64,000 nucleotides of DNA, taken from the NCBI GenBank assembly GCA_004000515.1, contig CP034537.1, forward strand, positions 7,307,964 to 7,371,963, given 5' to 3'. The notes below the pieces were generated by a model, which was given only the letters and a program-made list of their open reading frames with translations, was not told the origin of the DNA and made no database searches. This document shows positions 26,410-36,220 of the stretch, piece by piece. The position numbers and the translations under genes are program-made. The stretch is from Pseudomonas poae (GTDB lineage: Bacteria > Pseudomonadota > Gammaproteobacteria > Pseudomonadales > Pseudomonadaceae). The number at the start of each line of letters is the position of its first letter. The first letter of the stretch is position 1.

Positions 26410-28439
26410 TTATTGCGACAAGCTGCGCCGGCCGACCTGCGCCTTCACTTGCAACCCGGGTTGATTGGTTTTGCTCGACTCCATTTGCAAGCCGGGCGGC
26501 GGATTCTCGAAGCGCATGACCAGGGCGCCTTCCAGATTGGTGCGGTCATTGGCGGCCGCCTGCTGATTCAGCGACGGCGCCGTGAGCAACGATTGCGGGG
26601 TTAGCCCGCCGCCCTGGGTTTGGTTGCGCGCGGCCTGGAGATTGCGCGCGTTCTGCGCGGCGCCGGTCATCAACAGGCTGCCATCGCCACCCCCGACGCC
26701 GGCATTCTTGTCGCGCTGCTCGGCGGTCCAGCCGTCGACCTTGTTTTTAGCGGTCTGGATCATCCCAGGGCCATCCTTGCCGCCGCCGAAGAAACTCATC
26801 ATCGGTTCGAGGATGGGCGAAATTTCGGCCCACAGATCCTTGAACCACTGGCTGATCGGCGCCCAGTTTTTGACGATCATGCCCAACGGCGACCAATCAA
26901 ACGCCGTTTTCAAGAAGTCGAAGAACGGCACGGAAAAGACCTTGATCAGCTCCCAGATGGACGCGAACAACTCCGTCAAGGGTTGCCAGTTGGCAATCAC
27001 CTGGCCCAGCGGTGACCAGGCAAAGGCCTGCTGCATCCAGCCCCACACACGCATGGCCGGCGCCTCGATCTGCACCCAGATCGCCTTAAAGTACGGCGCG
27101 ACCAAGGCCCAGTTGGCCATCAACAACCCCGCCGCAATGGCCACCCCGCGCACCACCAGCCCGATGGGGCTCATGGTGGCTACCGCGTTCATCACCGAGA
27201 GCGCCACCGTCGACGCCACCGTCGCCAGGCGTAGCACGCCGAAGCCCACCGCCGCACCAATCAAGCCTTTGATCAGCCACGGGTTAGCCGCCGCCAGATC
27301 GGACACGCCACTGATCAGCGGGCCAATCTGCTGCAAGAAGTCATTAAACGGCGGCAACAATGCCGTGCCGACCGCGATGCCCAGATCGGTCGCACGGTTC
27401 ATTGTCAGTTGCATCGCGTTGGCCGTGGTGGCCGCCCGCGACGCATATTCGGCCTCCATCGAGCCGGCAAATTTCCCCTCTTTGCCAACCATGGCAAAGT
27501 TCTTTTGCAGCGTGTCGAGGTTGGTCAACAGCGGTGCAATGGCCCCCACCGACTCCTTGCCGAACAACTGTGTCAGCACTGCGGCCTGCTTGCTTTTTTT
27601 CGACATGGGCGAGCGACTTCAGCACCTTGTTAATGGTGCCTTCGGAGTCGGTCGACATGCCCTTGGCGATGGACGCCGAGTCCAGGCGCAAAGCCTTGAA
27701 TGCCTCTTTCTGCGACTTGGTCGCGGCGGTGCCGGCGGTCAGGGTCAGCGCGAAGTTTTTCATGCCCGTCGCCGCGACGTCCTCGGCGATCCCTACACCG
27801 GCCAGGGATGCGCCCATGGCGGCAATCTGCCCGGCGTTGAGGCCGGCGATTTCGCCAAGCGGGCCGATGGCGGTGACGATCTTGGAGATTTGCCCGGTAT
27901 TGGCGGCGCCGGTATTGCCCAGCAAGTTGATCTTGTCCGCCAGCGCGACCACTTCGGTCTGGTTCAACTTAAACGCGGTGCGCCACTTGGCCATCATCGA
28001 GCCCGACTCTTCGGCCGTGGTGTCGAAGGCGATGCCCATTTTACCGCGTCCTGGGCGAATGCGCCCAGCTCTTCGCGGGCAATGCCTGACTGACCACCCG
28101 CCGCATAAATCGCCGCGATGCCTTCGGCCGACATGGGCAACTCTTTGGACAAGTTGCGCACGTCCTGGCCCATCTGCTTGAACTGGTCCGGTGATTCGAA
28201 GTTAACCACCTTCTTCACGTCGGCCATGGCACTTTCAAAGCCAATAGCGGCCTTGACACCCATCACGAACGGCGCCGCCAGGCGCCACCCTGAAGCGCTT
28301 CCATAAAGCCGATTTTACCCAGCCCGGAACTATTGAGTTGCTTGCGCAAGCCCATGGCGTTCTTACGGATACCACCCAACATCGGCGACAGTTTATCGAC
28401 GCCTGTAATCAGCGCCTTTAACTGAAACTTATCGGCCAT
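26410..28439 (-). CDS. Prophage tape measure protein, three frameshifts
   Basis: N-terminus MADKFQLKALITGVDKLSPM is the Mu-type tape measure start. Segments then follow in three frames; adding one C near 28284, one A near 28041 and removing one C near 27607 gives about 676 residues. Hydrophobic helices (AANPWLIKGLIGAAVGFGVL, GVAIAAGLLMANWALVAPYF) and a repeated FAWSPLG../FDWSPLG.. motif are in the C-terminal half. Start overlaps the chaperone extension stop. Confidence 0.87.
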
Positions 28440-28872
28440 TATTCCACCCGCTTTTCTTGAACGATCCGATAGGCGTGCTCGTAACTTTCAAACAACACGT
28501 CAATGGTCCGACCCGTCATGACTTCCGGGTCGGTGCGCCAGAAGTGCGCCAAGTCATACGCCAGGGCGATCAGCTCGTCGGCGGTTCCGAACTGGTCGGC
28601 ATGAAAAAACTGGTCATGACCCAGCACAATTTGTTCAGGTCAGACAGGCCCAACTGGTTCACCGAACCGGCCGGAATCGCGCAGCACACCGCCAGGTATT
28701 TACACACCGCCTCAGTGTCAAAGACGGGGGCAAAGGCCTCATTGAGGACATACGGCAACACCTTGATGTTGCGGATTTCCTGAACGGTCGGCCGACGAAT
28801 AATCAACACTTTGACTTCTTCGCCGTGCGCGGTGATCGGTTGTTCCAGTGGAAAATCAATTGTCTCTGCCAT
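28439..28872 (-). CDS. Tail assembly chaperone (Mu gp41-like) with -1 frameshift extension
   Basis: The zero frame starts MAETIDFPLEQPITAHGEEV and ends at 28570 (100 residues). A -1 shift at T-TTT-TTC (28603-28609) continues as ..SFFHADQFGTADELIALAYD.. to 28439, where it overlaps the tape measure start as TAATG. Tail chaperones of long-tailed phages usually use such a shift to make a short and a long form. Confidence 0.82.
28603..28609 (-). promoter_or_regulatory. Candidate -1 frameshift site (T TTT TTC)
   Basis: The coding strand reads AGT TTT TTC ATG in the zero frame: a standard X XXY YYZ slippery heptamer in the overlap of the two chaperone frames. A lost T would look the same. Confidence 0.65.
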
Positions 28873-29219
28873 TACTGCCAATCCCCGCTAATGCCTTCGA
28901 ACTTCAAGCTCAATTTGCCGTCATCACCGTTAAACGTGATGTCGTCCACGGCATAGGCGCCGCTCAATACATAGCTACTGCCGTCTTTAAACTCGGCGGT
29001 CACCACCATGTTGGTACCCTCGGTAATCTTGGACAGATTCAGCCCCGGGGTTTTGATCGCATCGACTTTTACAGAAGGCGTTACGTCTTCTTCTTTGAAA
29101 AAACCTTTGACGATGGTTTCCCGCTTTACTTTCGACGCCGACACTTCAACGCCGCCGGTAATCACCAACTGATCACCGTCTACTTTGATGTAGCAAGTAC
29201 CAGCAACTTTCTGGCCCAT
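28872..29219 (-). CDS. Mu-like tail tube protein (gpM)
   Basis: 115 residues with MGQKVAGTCYIKVDGDQLVI and GGVEVSASKVKRETI, the Mu tube family pattern. Lies between sheath and chaperone. Its stop overlaps the chaperone start. Confidence 0.9.
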   Translation of the reverse strand: MGQKVAGTCYIKVDGDQLVITGGVEVSASKVKRETIVKGFFKEEDVTPSVKVDAIKTPGLNLSKITEGTNMVVTAEFKDGSSYVLSGAYAVDDITFNGDDGKLSLKFEGISGDWQ

Positions 29220-29231
29220 AAATAAACCCCA

Positions 29232-29258
29232 CTAAAAAGCCCGCACAGGGCGGGCTTA
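29232..29258 (-). terminator. Terminator between sheath and tube genes
   Basis: Minus-strand AAGCCCGCCC-TGT-GCGGGCTTTTTAG; strong stem with T-run. It would limit sheath transcript read-through into the tube. Confidence 0.78.
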
Positions 29259-29276
29259 GTTGTTACTTGGATCGGC

Positions 29277-30773
29277 TTACGCCGCTTCGGAATACTGCAA
29301 ACGGAATTGATACAGCAGCGCGAACACACGCAACTGATTGACCAGATCCGGCGGAAACAACACGTTCAGGCGGTTCGGGTTAGTTGCGTCGCGCTCAACG
29401 ATCAAGTTGGCCTTAAACAGCTCCATGTTCTCGACGATGCCCATTCGCTCCAGCTCGCCATAGGCCGCGATCAACTCGCCACGAATCACCAGCGGCGTGA
29501 CGATGGCCTGGCCGGGGCCGAAGCTGGTGCCGTCATTGGCCAGCTTGTGCCGGCCGTACTTGCTGGTGATGCGGTTTTGCAGGAAACGCAGCACATACGC
29601 TGACTGGTGCAGCGGCTCGCTGTCCATGTAGGAGTTATCGGGCTGGTCATAGGCGTTACGCTGGTACGTCGTCACGCCCCGCTGAATCCGCATCGAGCCG
29701 CCGGAATAGTTGAAGGTCGCAATACCACTGCCGAGCAACGCTTGCGCCTCGTCGATCAGGAAGCGATCACTTGACGGCGCAGGGTCGATCCCCGGCATGG
29801 TGCCCGTTTGCGTCGGTCGCGCCGGGTCAGCGCTGATAAACACCGCTGTACGCGCACCGAACTGCGCCGCCACCTCCCAGACCGGCTGGGGAATGCTTGC
29901 CTCCATCCCGCCGAGACAAATATGCGGGTCGTTACGCAAACGCCCGGCCGCCACCAACTGGCCAAGACTACCGCGCTTGGCACTGTATACATGGCCGTAA
30001 ATCTGTTTCGCCCAGGACCAACGGCCGGTGCTGTCGTTCATCACGTCGCGCCAGTCATCCAGCGTCGACGCGTCCGTCCACGGCTGGGTGATGAACTCGA
30101 ACGGTTCGTCGCCCAAGGCGGCCAAGGCCACCGCCATATCCGGCGTACCAACACCGCCAGCCATCGGCGTGACCGCCACCGTCAGGCCGGCCGGGGTCAT
30201 TTCGCCATTGACGCGGCCCAGGCGATTCAGCGACAACGAAATGTCGTTGCCCAACTCCCCCTTGAACTTGCTGGTAAGCGTCACCACCCCGGCAAGCGCG
30301 ACCGCCGAAACCGGCAGATCCCGCGCCTCATTGATCGCGGTGGCCAGCGCCGCCGCCGTGGCGGTCTCGGTCGCCTGCTCCGGCACAATCGAGCGCACGC
30401 GCTTGCCGGCCACGTACAGGTTAAGCAAACCGGCTTGGGTGGCGGTGCCCGTTACGGTAACGGCGGCCTTAGCTGACGCGCCAGTGGCCACCCGCAACGG
30501 CAGACACCACACCTCGCCGGCCACGTCGATATCCTTGTGCAGCTTGTGCATGGCCGCCAACATCGAGCCCGCGCCGGCAATGGCGATGGCTTGCGAAGTG
30601 CGCGACACCATCACCAGGCGCCCGATATCGTCGTCGGTGGCGTCGTCGTTGACCTGGCCGACGATCAGCCGGCGCAGGGTCGACGTGGCGCTGTTGGCCA
30701 TCGAGTTATCAACTTCGGCATAGAACAGCGGGACGCGGATATCAGACGGGATATTGTTAAAACTGACGCTCAT
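29277..30773 (-). CDS. Mu-like tail sheath (gpL)
   Basis: 498 residues. FNNIPSDIRVPLFYAEVDNS at the start is the Mu gpL signature; the C-terminal third carries QRNAYDQPDNSYMDSEPLH and ends in FPPDLVNQLRVFALLYQFRL. Contractile sheath, so the prophage is a myovirus. Confidence 0.93.
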   Translation of the reverse strand: MSVSFNNIPSDIRVPLFYAEVDNSMANSATSTLRRLIVGQVNDDATDDDIGRLVMVSRTSQAIAIAGAGSMLAAMHKLHKDIDVAGEVWCLPLRVATGASAKAAVTVTGTATQAGLLNLYVAGKRVRSIVPEQATETATAAALATAINEARDLPVSAVALAGVVTLTSKFKGELGNDISLSLNRLGRVNGEMTPAGLTVAVTPMAGGVGTPDMAVALAALGDEPFEFITQPWTDASTLDDWRDVMNDSTGRWSWAKQIYGHVYSAKRGSLGQLVAAGRLRNDPHICLGGMEASIPQPVWEVAAQFGARTAVFISADPARPTQTGTMPGIDPAPSSDRFLIDEAQALLGSGIATFNYSGGSMRIQRGVTTYQRNAYDQPDNSYMDSEPLHQSAYVLRFLQNRITSKYGRHKLANDGTSFGPGQAIVTPLVIRGELIAAYGELERMGIVENMELFKANLIVERDATNPNRLNVLFPPDLVNQLRVFALLYQFRLQYSEAA

Positions 30774-31008
30774 TGCTCACCCCCAGCGCTGGCAGCGGCG
30801 GCAGCTTTGGCGCCGCCCTTTTTGACGGGCAGCGGCTCGACTGGCGCAGCCTTTTCAGGCTCGGCCTGCACCGCGTCACCAGCGATAAGCCGGCGCTGCC
30901 AGTACACGGTGTGCGGCACGTCGGCACCTTGGGGGGCAGCAAGGCGCCGCCGTTGGCGGGGTCGGGGCACGCCCGACCGTCGACCGGCTTCAAATAGAGT
31001 CGTTTCAC
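30770..31008 (-). CDS. DUF2635 protein (Mu gp38-like), frameshifted
   Basis: MKRLYLKPVDGRACPDPANG is the DUF2635 start; the second frame supplies GADVPHTVYWQRRLIAGD and a Lys/Ala tail. One more C in the CCCCCC run near 30935 joins them into 79 residues. Located just before the sheath as in Mu-like phages. Confidence 0.85.
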
Positions 31009-31613
31009 GGTTGCAGATCCTCGCGGGTTTTAATTTCGATACGGCCGTCTGGGCCGGTCTTGGAAAGGTTCGGGTCGACCATCACGTCGATAAAATCGAC
31101 GTCCATGTCCACCCCTTCCAGCGGCGGCAGGCCGTCAATTTCCAGCTCTTGCCAGGTTTCGGCGGGGGCCGGCGGCTTGCCGTAAGCGGCTTCGTTTCGG
31201 CCCAACTGGAACTCGGTGTAAAAACGGAAGCGGTAGACCGCCTTCGAACGGTTGATCAGCATCAAATCGCTGCTGTCGTATTGCAGCGGGTCGTCGTCAG
31301 CGCTGGGCTTAAAGCCCACCAGGGCGCGCCACAGCTCGGCCCGCAGGTCGTGCAGCACGTCCGCCGAGATTTGCCCGCGTTCGTCCGCGTTGAACACCTC
31401 GACGCAGACGTCGACGGTTTCTCGCACCACTTGCTGGATGGCGTTCTGCGACGGCGACGGATCGGCGTCATCGCCCAGGACAACGACATACGCCGAGGGC
31501 ATATCGGCCTTGTTAACGTCCTTGCTCGGGTCCCAGTCCAGGCCGCCGAACACCCGGCGAGCAAACATCGGGCAACGCGCACGCACCTGGCGAATCAACG
31601 GGGCTAATCGCAT
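31005..31613 (-). CDS. Mu gp37-like (DUF1834) tail protein
   Basis: 202 residues, MRLAPLIRQVRARCPMFARR at the start and a YRFRFYTEFQLGRNE segment. Position before DUF2635 and sheath matches Mu gp37, possibly the tail terminator. First gene after a terminator. Confidence 0.82.
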   Translation of the reverse strand: MRLAPLIRQVRARCPMFARRVFGGLDWDPSKDVNKADMPSAYVVVLGDDADPSPSQNAIQQVVRETVDVCVEVFNADERGQISADVLHDLRAELWRALVGFKPSADDDPLQYDSSDLMLINRSKAVYRFRFYTEFQLGRNEAAYGKPPAPAETWQELEIDGLPPLEGVDMDVDFIDVMVDPNLSKTGPDGRIEIKTREDLQP

Positions 31614-31630
31614 GGCTAAATTCCGGGCAT

Positions 31631-31655
31631 AAAAAAGCCCCGGGATCGGGGCGGG
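31631..31655 (-). terminator. Terminator between head and tail modules
   Basis: Minus-strand GCCCCGATCCCGGGGC followed by TTTTTT, between the end of the head genes and gp37. Confidence 0.72.
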
Positions 31656-31670
31656 GTGGATCGGTGACGG

Positions 31671-32191
31671 TTATTGCAGGGCATCGGCAAACGTAGCTTT
31701 CAGAATTTGTTGCGCCTCTGAATTCGAGTCGGCCAGTGCGTCCGTCATGTAGTTGTCGCGCGGCGCAATGCGCCATCCACCGGCATTGCGCGCGGCCATC
31801 AAATCAGCCCGCGCACCACGCGCACGGCGGTTGCTTTTCCCATTGCCAGCGCCAGGGGCCAAGGCCTTGACCTTGCTCCCCTGCTTCACGCCGTAGTGCA
31901 AGAAGGCCGGGTAAAAGGCCGTCATGTCGCTGGTCATGCTCGGGGCGATCTTCACCAAAAAGCCCGAGCGCGATACCTTGAAGTTGATCGAGTGCAACAG
32001 CCGGGCGGTACGGTTGTGCGGGTAACCCGCCTGGCCCCGCGACAACGCAATGTTCATTTGCGCTTTTGCGTGACCAGCTTGCCCACCTTGCGAAAGCCGG
32101 CGCGTACCTTGCGTTTGTCGAAGGCGTCGCGGTCGAACTTTTCGAAGCCCTCGACGTGCAAATAACCTTCGACCGCCACCGAGTTACTCAT
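31671..32191 (-). CDS. HK97 gp10-like neck protein, frameshifted
   Basis: The start MSNSVAVEGYLHVEGFEKFD and end (IALSRGQAGYPHNRTARLLH, SGFLVKIAPSMTSDMTAFYP, FADALQ) are in different frames; one more A in the CGCAAATG stretch near 32058 gives 173 residues. Probable tail-completion or neck protein linking the HK97 head to the tail. Confidence 0.72.
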
Positions 32192-32571
32192 AAGGGTCAC
32201 CCCCTGGCATCGACGGCGCGCTTTCCGGGTTGCCGGTGATTTCCTCGACCTCTAGTAGCGTGTCGATTCCGCCTTCGTTGACGTCGCCGACGCGGACCAC
32301 CCGAAACAGCCGCGTGTTGATCACTACTTCATGCCGGTCATCAATGCCGCGCACGCGCCTCAAAGATGATGCGGTGCGTGATCTTGTCGCCGGCTTGAAT
32401 CCCGCTGTTGATCAACAGCGTCCCCAGGGGCTCCAGAGCCGCCCAGCGCTTGGCCACCTCGACGTAATCCGGCGTCAGCCCGGCTTCATCCGTGGGTTTG
32501 TCGTTGCGGGTGCGAATGATCGCGCGTTTATCCCGAGCGCCCGCGCCTGGCCGGATCACAGCGTGATCCAC
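32184..32571 (-). CDS. Phage head closure protein, frameshifted
   Basis: MDHAVIRPGAGARDKRAIIR.. then VAKRWAALEPLGTLLINSG (the gp7/gp16 adaptor pattern) in one frame, and RHEVVINTRLFRVVRVGDVN.. to ..PGGDPYE in a second. The break is in a GCGCGTGCGCGG stretch near 32352. Corrected length about 129. Stop overlaps the next gene by 8 nt. Confidence 0.75.
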
Positions 32572-32945
32572 AGGTAAGGCCCGGTGATGGCCGAAAAGGC
32601 CAAGGGCAGCTCCTTCAGGCCGGAACTCAGCGCGTCCGTGACCGCCTCCCGATTGCGACGCCAGTGCGCCACCATCAGCAGCATGGCCAAGCGTAGATCC
32701 TCGTCCACCGCGACCGCGTTTTCAGGCGCGTCAGCCGGCAACAAGGTGTTGAGAAAGTCGGGGTCGTCACGCTGGGCGTCTGTCGCCCCTTCGGGCAACA
32801 CCACCTCGAACAGCTTGCGGCCGGTCACGTTCGCAACCAATCGCCAGGCCGCGCGGCCGTAGCTCAGTAACAGGCGGTCTTCCTCGGTCTGGTCGACCTC
32901 GATCCGGCAATGCTCTTTGATTTGCGTCAGTGTCAGCATCAGCAC
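32556..32945 (-). CDS. Head-tail connector protein (HK97 gp6-like)
   Basis: 129 residues, or 127 from the second Met (MLTLTQIKEHCRIE). LLLSYGRAAWRLVANVTGR and LRLAMLLMVAHWRRNREAV are gp6-family features. Adaptor ring between portal and closure protein. Confidence 0.86.
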   Translation of the reverse strand: MLMLTLTQIKEHCRIEVDQTEEDRLLLSYGRAAWRLVANVTGRKLFEVVLPEGATDAQRDDPDFLNTLLPADAPENAVAVDEDLRLAMLLMVAHWRRNREAVTDALSSGLKELPLAFSAITGPYLWITL

Positions 32946-32975
32946 ACGGGGCCGCTTGCGCGGCCCCCCTCCGAC

Positions 32976-34214
32976 TTAGGCAGCAGCACCTTTGCCTGCC
33001 AGGGCTTTGATGGCCGCAGTGTCCTGCAGGACGATGCCGAAGCGCAGGAAGGCCAGGAAACCAACTTGGCCGTACTCGGCGTAACGCTCGACCAGACGTT
33101 TCAGCGTCAGGCTACGCACCGCGCGCAAGATCAGCTCGTTGAAGTCACCGGCATACATAAATTTCTTGCCGGCAGCGATATCGGCAATTGCCTGATCGAT
33201 CACGTATTGCTGTTTCAGGATGGTCGACGGACGCTCGCTGTCGATGCCCGGCAGCCACAGCGGACGGTTATTGCCGTCGACCATTTCTTCCATCGCCTGA
33301 CAGGTCTTGTCATTGAACGCCAAGCGAAATTTCGGCGCGGCACGATACGCCGGATCGACCGAGTGAATAAGGCCGTTCACTTCCTGCCAGGTGAATTTGG
33401 TCGCGCTGGCCGTGGACAGCCCAACACTTACAGACGCCTCCAAGCCTTTAGGCTGGGCCGGCGCGTCGGCCGTTTCGGCAGCACCTGTGCCCTGTACGAT
33501 CAGGCGATTGCGAGTACGACCACAACGCTTGCTGATACGGCCAGTCAGGAAGGCTTCCATATCAATACCGGAATCCTGCAACAACTGCTCGGAGACGCGA
33601 ATAATCTTCGAACTGATGGTGTAGGAACCCAGCGTGCCCATGCCGAACTCGACATCTTTGTCGGAGGCGGCCTTATTCTCACCGATCAGCTCGCCCTCTT
33701 CTTCCCCGCCGTTGCTGATCGCCCAGGCAATCGGCGCGCCGTTGTCGGTGTTGAGCAACTGGCAAACGGCAGCGATCCCGCCGTAGGTGCTCAGCGCCTC
33801 GATTACACGGGCTTGCAAGGTGGTCGGTACGGTGAAGCCGCCGGCCTCGTTCGGGTTGGTGCCCTGGGCGCGCATGGCAAACACAGCCGAACGCTGCTCA
33901 GCCGTCAGGCCTTCGGTGCCGCGACGCAGGAACGCGTCGAAAGCCGAGCGCTGCTCAGCATCAGCGCCCGTAAGGTCGCTCAGCGGGGTTTGCGTGCCGG
34001 GGTTGCGGGCGCGTTCTTCGACAAAGGCTTGATCGTTGTCGCGCAGCTCTTCTTCGCGCTCAATCTTTTCTTTGATACCGGCCAGCTCGGTGCGCATGGC
34101 TTCCCATTTGCTGCGCGTCTCGCCGGTCCACGCGTCATCACCAGTGCTTTCGTGCAGGCTGCGCATTTCCGCCGATTTGGTGGCATACAGCGCTTTCAGT
34201 TCTTTCAGAGTCAT
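32976..34214 (-). CDS. HK97-type major capsid protein
   Basis: 412 residues from MTLKELKALYATKSAEM, chosen because upstream in-frame sequence lies in the protease gene. N-terminal coiled scaffold-like delta domain (WEAMRTELAGIKEKIEREEE) is expected to be removed by the protease; then EAGGFTVPTTLQARVIEALS and the HK97 fold. Intact. Confidence 0.95.
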   Translation of the reverse strand: MTLKELKALYATKSAEMRSLHESTGDDAWTGETRSKWEAMRTELAGIKEKIEREEELRDNDQAFVEERARNPGTQTPLSDLTGADAEQRSAFDAFLRRGTEGLTAEQRSAVFAMRAQGTNPNEAGGFTVPTTLQARVIEALSTYGGIAAVCQLLNTDNGAPIAWAISNGGEEEGELIGENKAASDKDVEFGMGTLGSYTISSKIIRVSEQLLQDSGIDMEAFLTGRISKRCGRTRNRLIVQGTGAAETADAPAQPKGLEASVSVGLSTASATKFTWQEVNGLIHSVDPAYRAAPKFRLAFNDKTCQAMEEMVDGNNRPLWLPGIDSERPSTILKQQYVIDQAIADIAAGKKFMYAGDFNELILRAVRSLTLKRLVERYAEYGQVGFLAFLRFGIVLQDTAAIKALAGKGAAA

Positions 34215-34230
34215 ACAGGTTCCCCAGGGG

Positions 34231-34848
34231 TTAAAGGTCCAGCAGGTTAAGCAGGCGCTCACGGGCAGCACGGTCGAATACGCCGCGGGCTTCAAGGCCT
34301 TCGTTTTGTGCCTGTTTCCAGGCGTCCAGCGAGCGCTGTGCAGCGCTTGAATCGGGGTAAGCCGGAAAGGACACCGGCCCTACGTCGCGCAGCTCGGCGA
34401 CCTTGTAAATGGTACGAACGACGACGCCGTCTTCTTCGTGCCAGGTGTCGCCACCCGGGGCCACGCGCATGGCGAAACTGCTGCCAGACATGTCACCGCG
34501 CGCAATCGGCGCGACGACCAGGTCACGAATTGTCAAGGTGTCCGGGGTGTCGATTTCGTAAGCCAAACCGCGCTCGTCGACACTCAGGCGCAGCGTGCCG
34601 CTGGTGGTGCGACCCAACAGATAGTTGGGGTCGTGGTTGAACAGGCCGCGCGTGTCCTGGGTCAGCACGTCGTCGAAGGCGCCCGGGGCGATCAGCTCGA
34701 CAAAGAAGCCGCCCAGCACATCGCTGCGCTTGTTGAACACCGCCGCATAACCGGCGATCTTTGGCGCACCGGCCTGGCCATCTGGAAGCTGGACAGCACG
34801 AAGCTCGCACTGCTGCGCGGGCAGCATGCGTTTCTCGATTTCACTCAT
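34231..34848 (-). CDS. HK97-type prohead protease (S78)
   Basis: 205 residues. GYAAVFNKRSDVLGGFFVEL, LFNHDPNYLLGRTTSGTLRL (His motif) and GDMSGSSFAMRV (nucleophile Ser) are the family landmarks. Processes the capsid delta domain; sits between portal and capsid. Confidence 0.94.
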   Translation of the reverse strand: MSEIEKRMLPAQQCELRAVQLPDGQAGAPKIAGYAAVFNKRSDVLGGFFVELIAPGAFDDVLTQDTRGLFNHDPNYLLGRTTSGTLRLSVDERGLAYEIDTPDTLTIRDLVVAPIARGDMSGSSFAMRVAPGGDTWHEEDGVVVRTIYKVAELRDVGPVSFPAYPDSSAAQRSLDAWKQAQNEGLEARGVFDRAARERLLNLLDL

Positions 34849-34852
34849 TGGG

Positions 34853-36073
34853 TTATTCCTGTTGCGTTACGGGTAACGGCAAGCCGTCCGGGCCAAGAAG
34901 GCGGGCGTTGACGTTGATCAGCATCGAATCCAGGCCGATGATCGGGTTCATGTCTTCAAACACCCGCACCTCGTTGCGGGTCATCCATCCGTCGAGAATC
35001 GCGCGGCTGTAGAACTCGGCGCGCTCGGTCGGCGTGCCGCGCAACAGACCGGCCAAATTGAACTTGACGTAGTAGCCAGCCAGGCGCTCGGCCCGGGTGA
35101 ACACCTTACGGTTGATCTCCTGTTCCCAGTTCACAATCCACGGCATGATCGAGTGCCGCACGAACTGAATGGCCTGCTCGCTGATGTTGGAAAAGGTGGC
35201 CTTTTCCAGATCGTTGATCATGTGTGCCGGCACGTTGAACATGCCGGCGATTTCGCTTCGGGTCAGCTTGCGCGTCTCCAGAAACTGGGCATCCTCCGGG
35301 GCAATGGTCAGCGCCTTGTAATCCAGATCCGCCGGCAGCAGCAGCGTTTTGTTTTCCGACTGGCTCAACTTGCTAACCGCGCCGTTCCAAGCCTTTTTTA
35401 AGCGCTCCCAACCATCCGTCTTTACATCGCCCTTTAGCGTGACAATGCCCGTAGGCCGGCCGCCGCCCTCGAAAAACTCTTTGCCATAACGCACGGCGGC
35501 TAGGCCTAAGCCGATGGTTTCGGCGTTCTGCCGGATCGGACTGATGCCCAGTTTGCCGTTCGAGCCGATGGCCCGAACATGCACCATATCTTCCGGCGCC
35601 ACCGCCAACGGCTGGCTATCATCGTCAAGGGTGCTGTAGATCCAGCGGCGACCATTGCGCAGCAGTTGCGTGTGTTGCGGCATGCACAACTCAATGCCTT
35701 CAAGCTCACCACGCCGGCCGCGCACCAGGCGGCTGTAGCCGTTGCCCCAGCCCAGCGTGTGCGCCTGTTTGGTTTCACGCCATTTGTACGACGTTTGCCA
35801 CATGTTCGGCTCGTCGTGCAGCAGGTAATGCGCCGGGTGATCTGTGCCGGCAACGATCGTTCCGTTAACCTTGCGCAGCACGTTGATGGGCAACTGGGCC
35901 AGCGTGCTGGACAGCACATAGATACAGGCATACACCGCCGTCAGCTTCTGCGCCGTCTCGGGGCTGACGTGTATGCCATTGCCGCCGCTCAGCAACTCGC
36001 CCAGCTCCTGGCTACTCAGCGACACCGCTGGGTTTTCCATGCTGCGCCGTTCGTGACGGCCAGAAAAGATCAC
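34853..36073 (-). CDS. Phage portal protein (HK97 type)
   Basis: Start GTG (IFSGRHERRSMENPAVSLSS) overlaps the stop of the small upstream gene as GTGA, giving 406 residues. TAVYACIYVLSSTLAQLPIN, HDEPNMWQTSYKWRE and ISEQAIQFVRHSIMPWIVNW are portal signatures. DNA entry/exit channel and packaging motor base. Confidence 0.93.
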   Translation of the reverse strand: MIFSGRHERRSMENPAVSLSSQELGELLSGGNGIHVSPETAQKLTAVYACIYVLSSTLAQLPINVLRKVNGTIVAGTDHPAHYLLHDEPNMWQTSYKWRETKQAHTLGWGNGYSRLVRGRRGELEGIELCMPQHTQLLRNGRRWIYSTLDDDSQPLAVAPEDMVHVRAIGSNGKLGISPIRQNAETIGLGLAAVRYGKEFFEGGGRPTGIVTLKGDVKTDGWERLKKAWNGAVSKLSQSENKTLLLPADLDYKALTIAPEDAQFLETRKLTRSEIAGMFNVPAHMINDLEKATFSNISEQAIQFVRHSIMPWIVNWEQEINRKVFTRAERLAGYYVKFNLAGLLRGTPTERAEFYSRAILDGWMTRNEVRVFEDMNPIIGLDSMLINVNARLLGPDGLPLPVTQQE

Positions 36074-36216
36074 GACCGCCCCCACAGCCAGGCGCCGGCC
36101 ATCGCCAGCACACCGCCAGCCATCAGCGCGACACCGGGGCTGAACTGGATATACAGCCCAGCCACCAACAGACAATAGCCGGCCGCCCCGAGCAAATCGG
36201 GTAAGTATTTTTTCAT
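36070..36216 (-). CDS. Small membrane protein between terminase and portal
   Basis: 48 residues (MKKYLPDLLGAAGYCLLVAG..MAGAWLWGRS) with two hydrophobic stretches. Too short for usual gene cut-offs but flanked by 4-nt gaps/overlaps on both sides, so probably translated. Function unknown. Confidence 0.68.
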   Translation of the reverse strand: MKKYLPDLLGAAGYCLLVAGLYIQFSPGVALMAGGVLAMAGAWLWGRS

Positions 36217-36220
36217 AGAG

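Noticed and set aside
26582..28093. 503-codon + strand frame opposite the prophage tape measure
   Set aside because: Long only because of codon bias in the opposite strand; low-complexity and no family signature.
32910..34250. 446-codon + strand frame opposite the major capsid gene
   Set aside because: Shadow frame; the capsid on the other strand is unambiguous.
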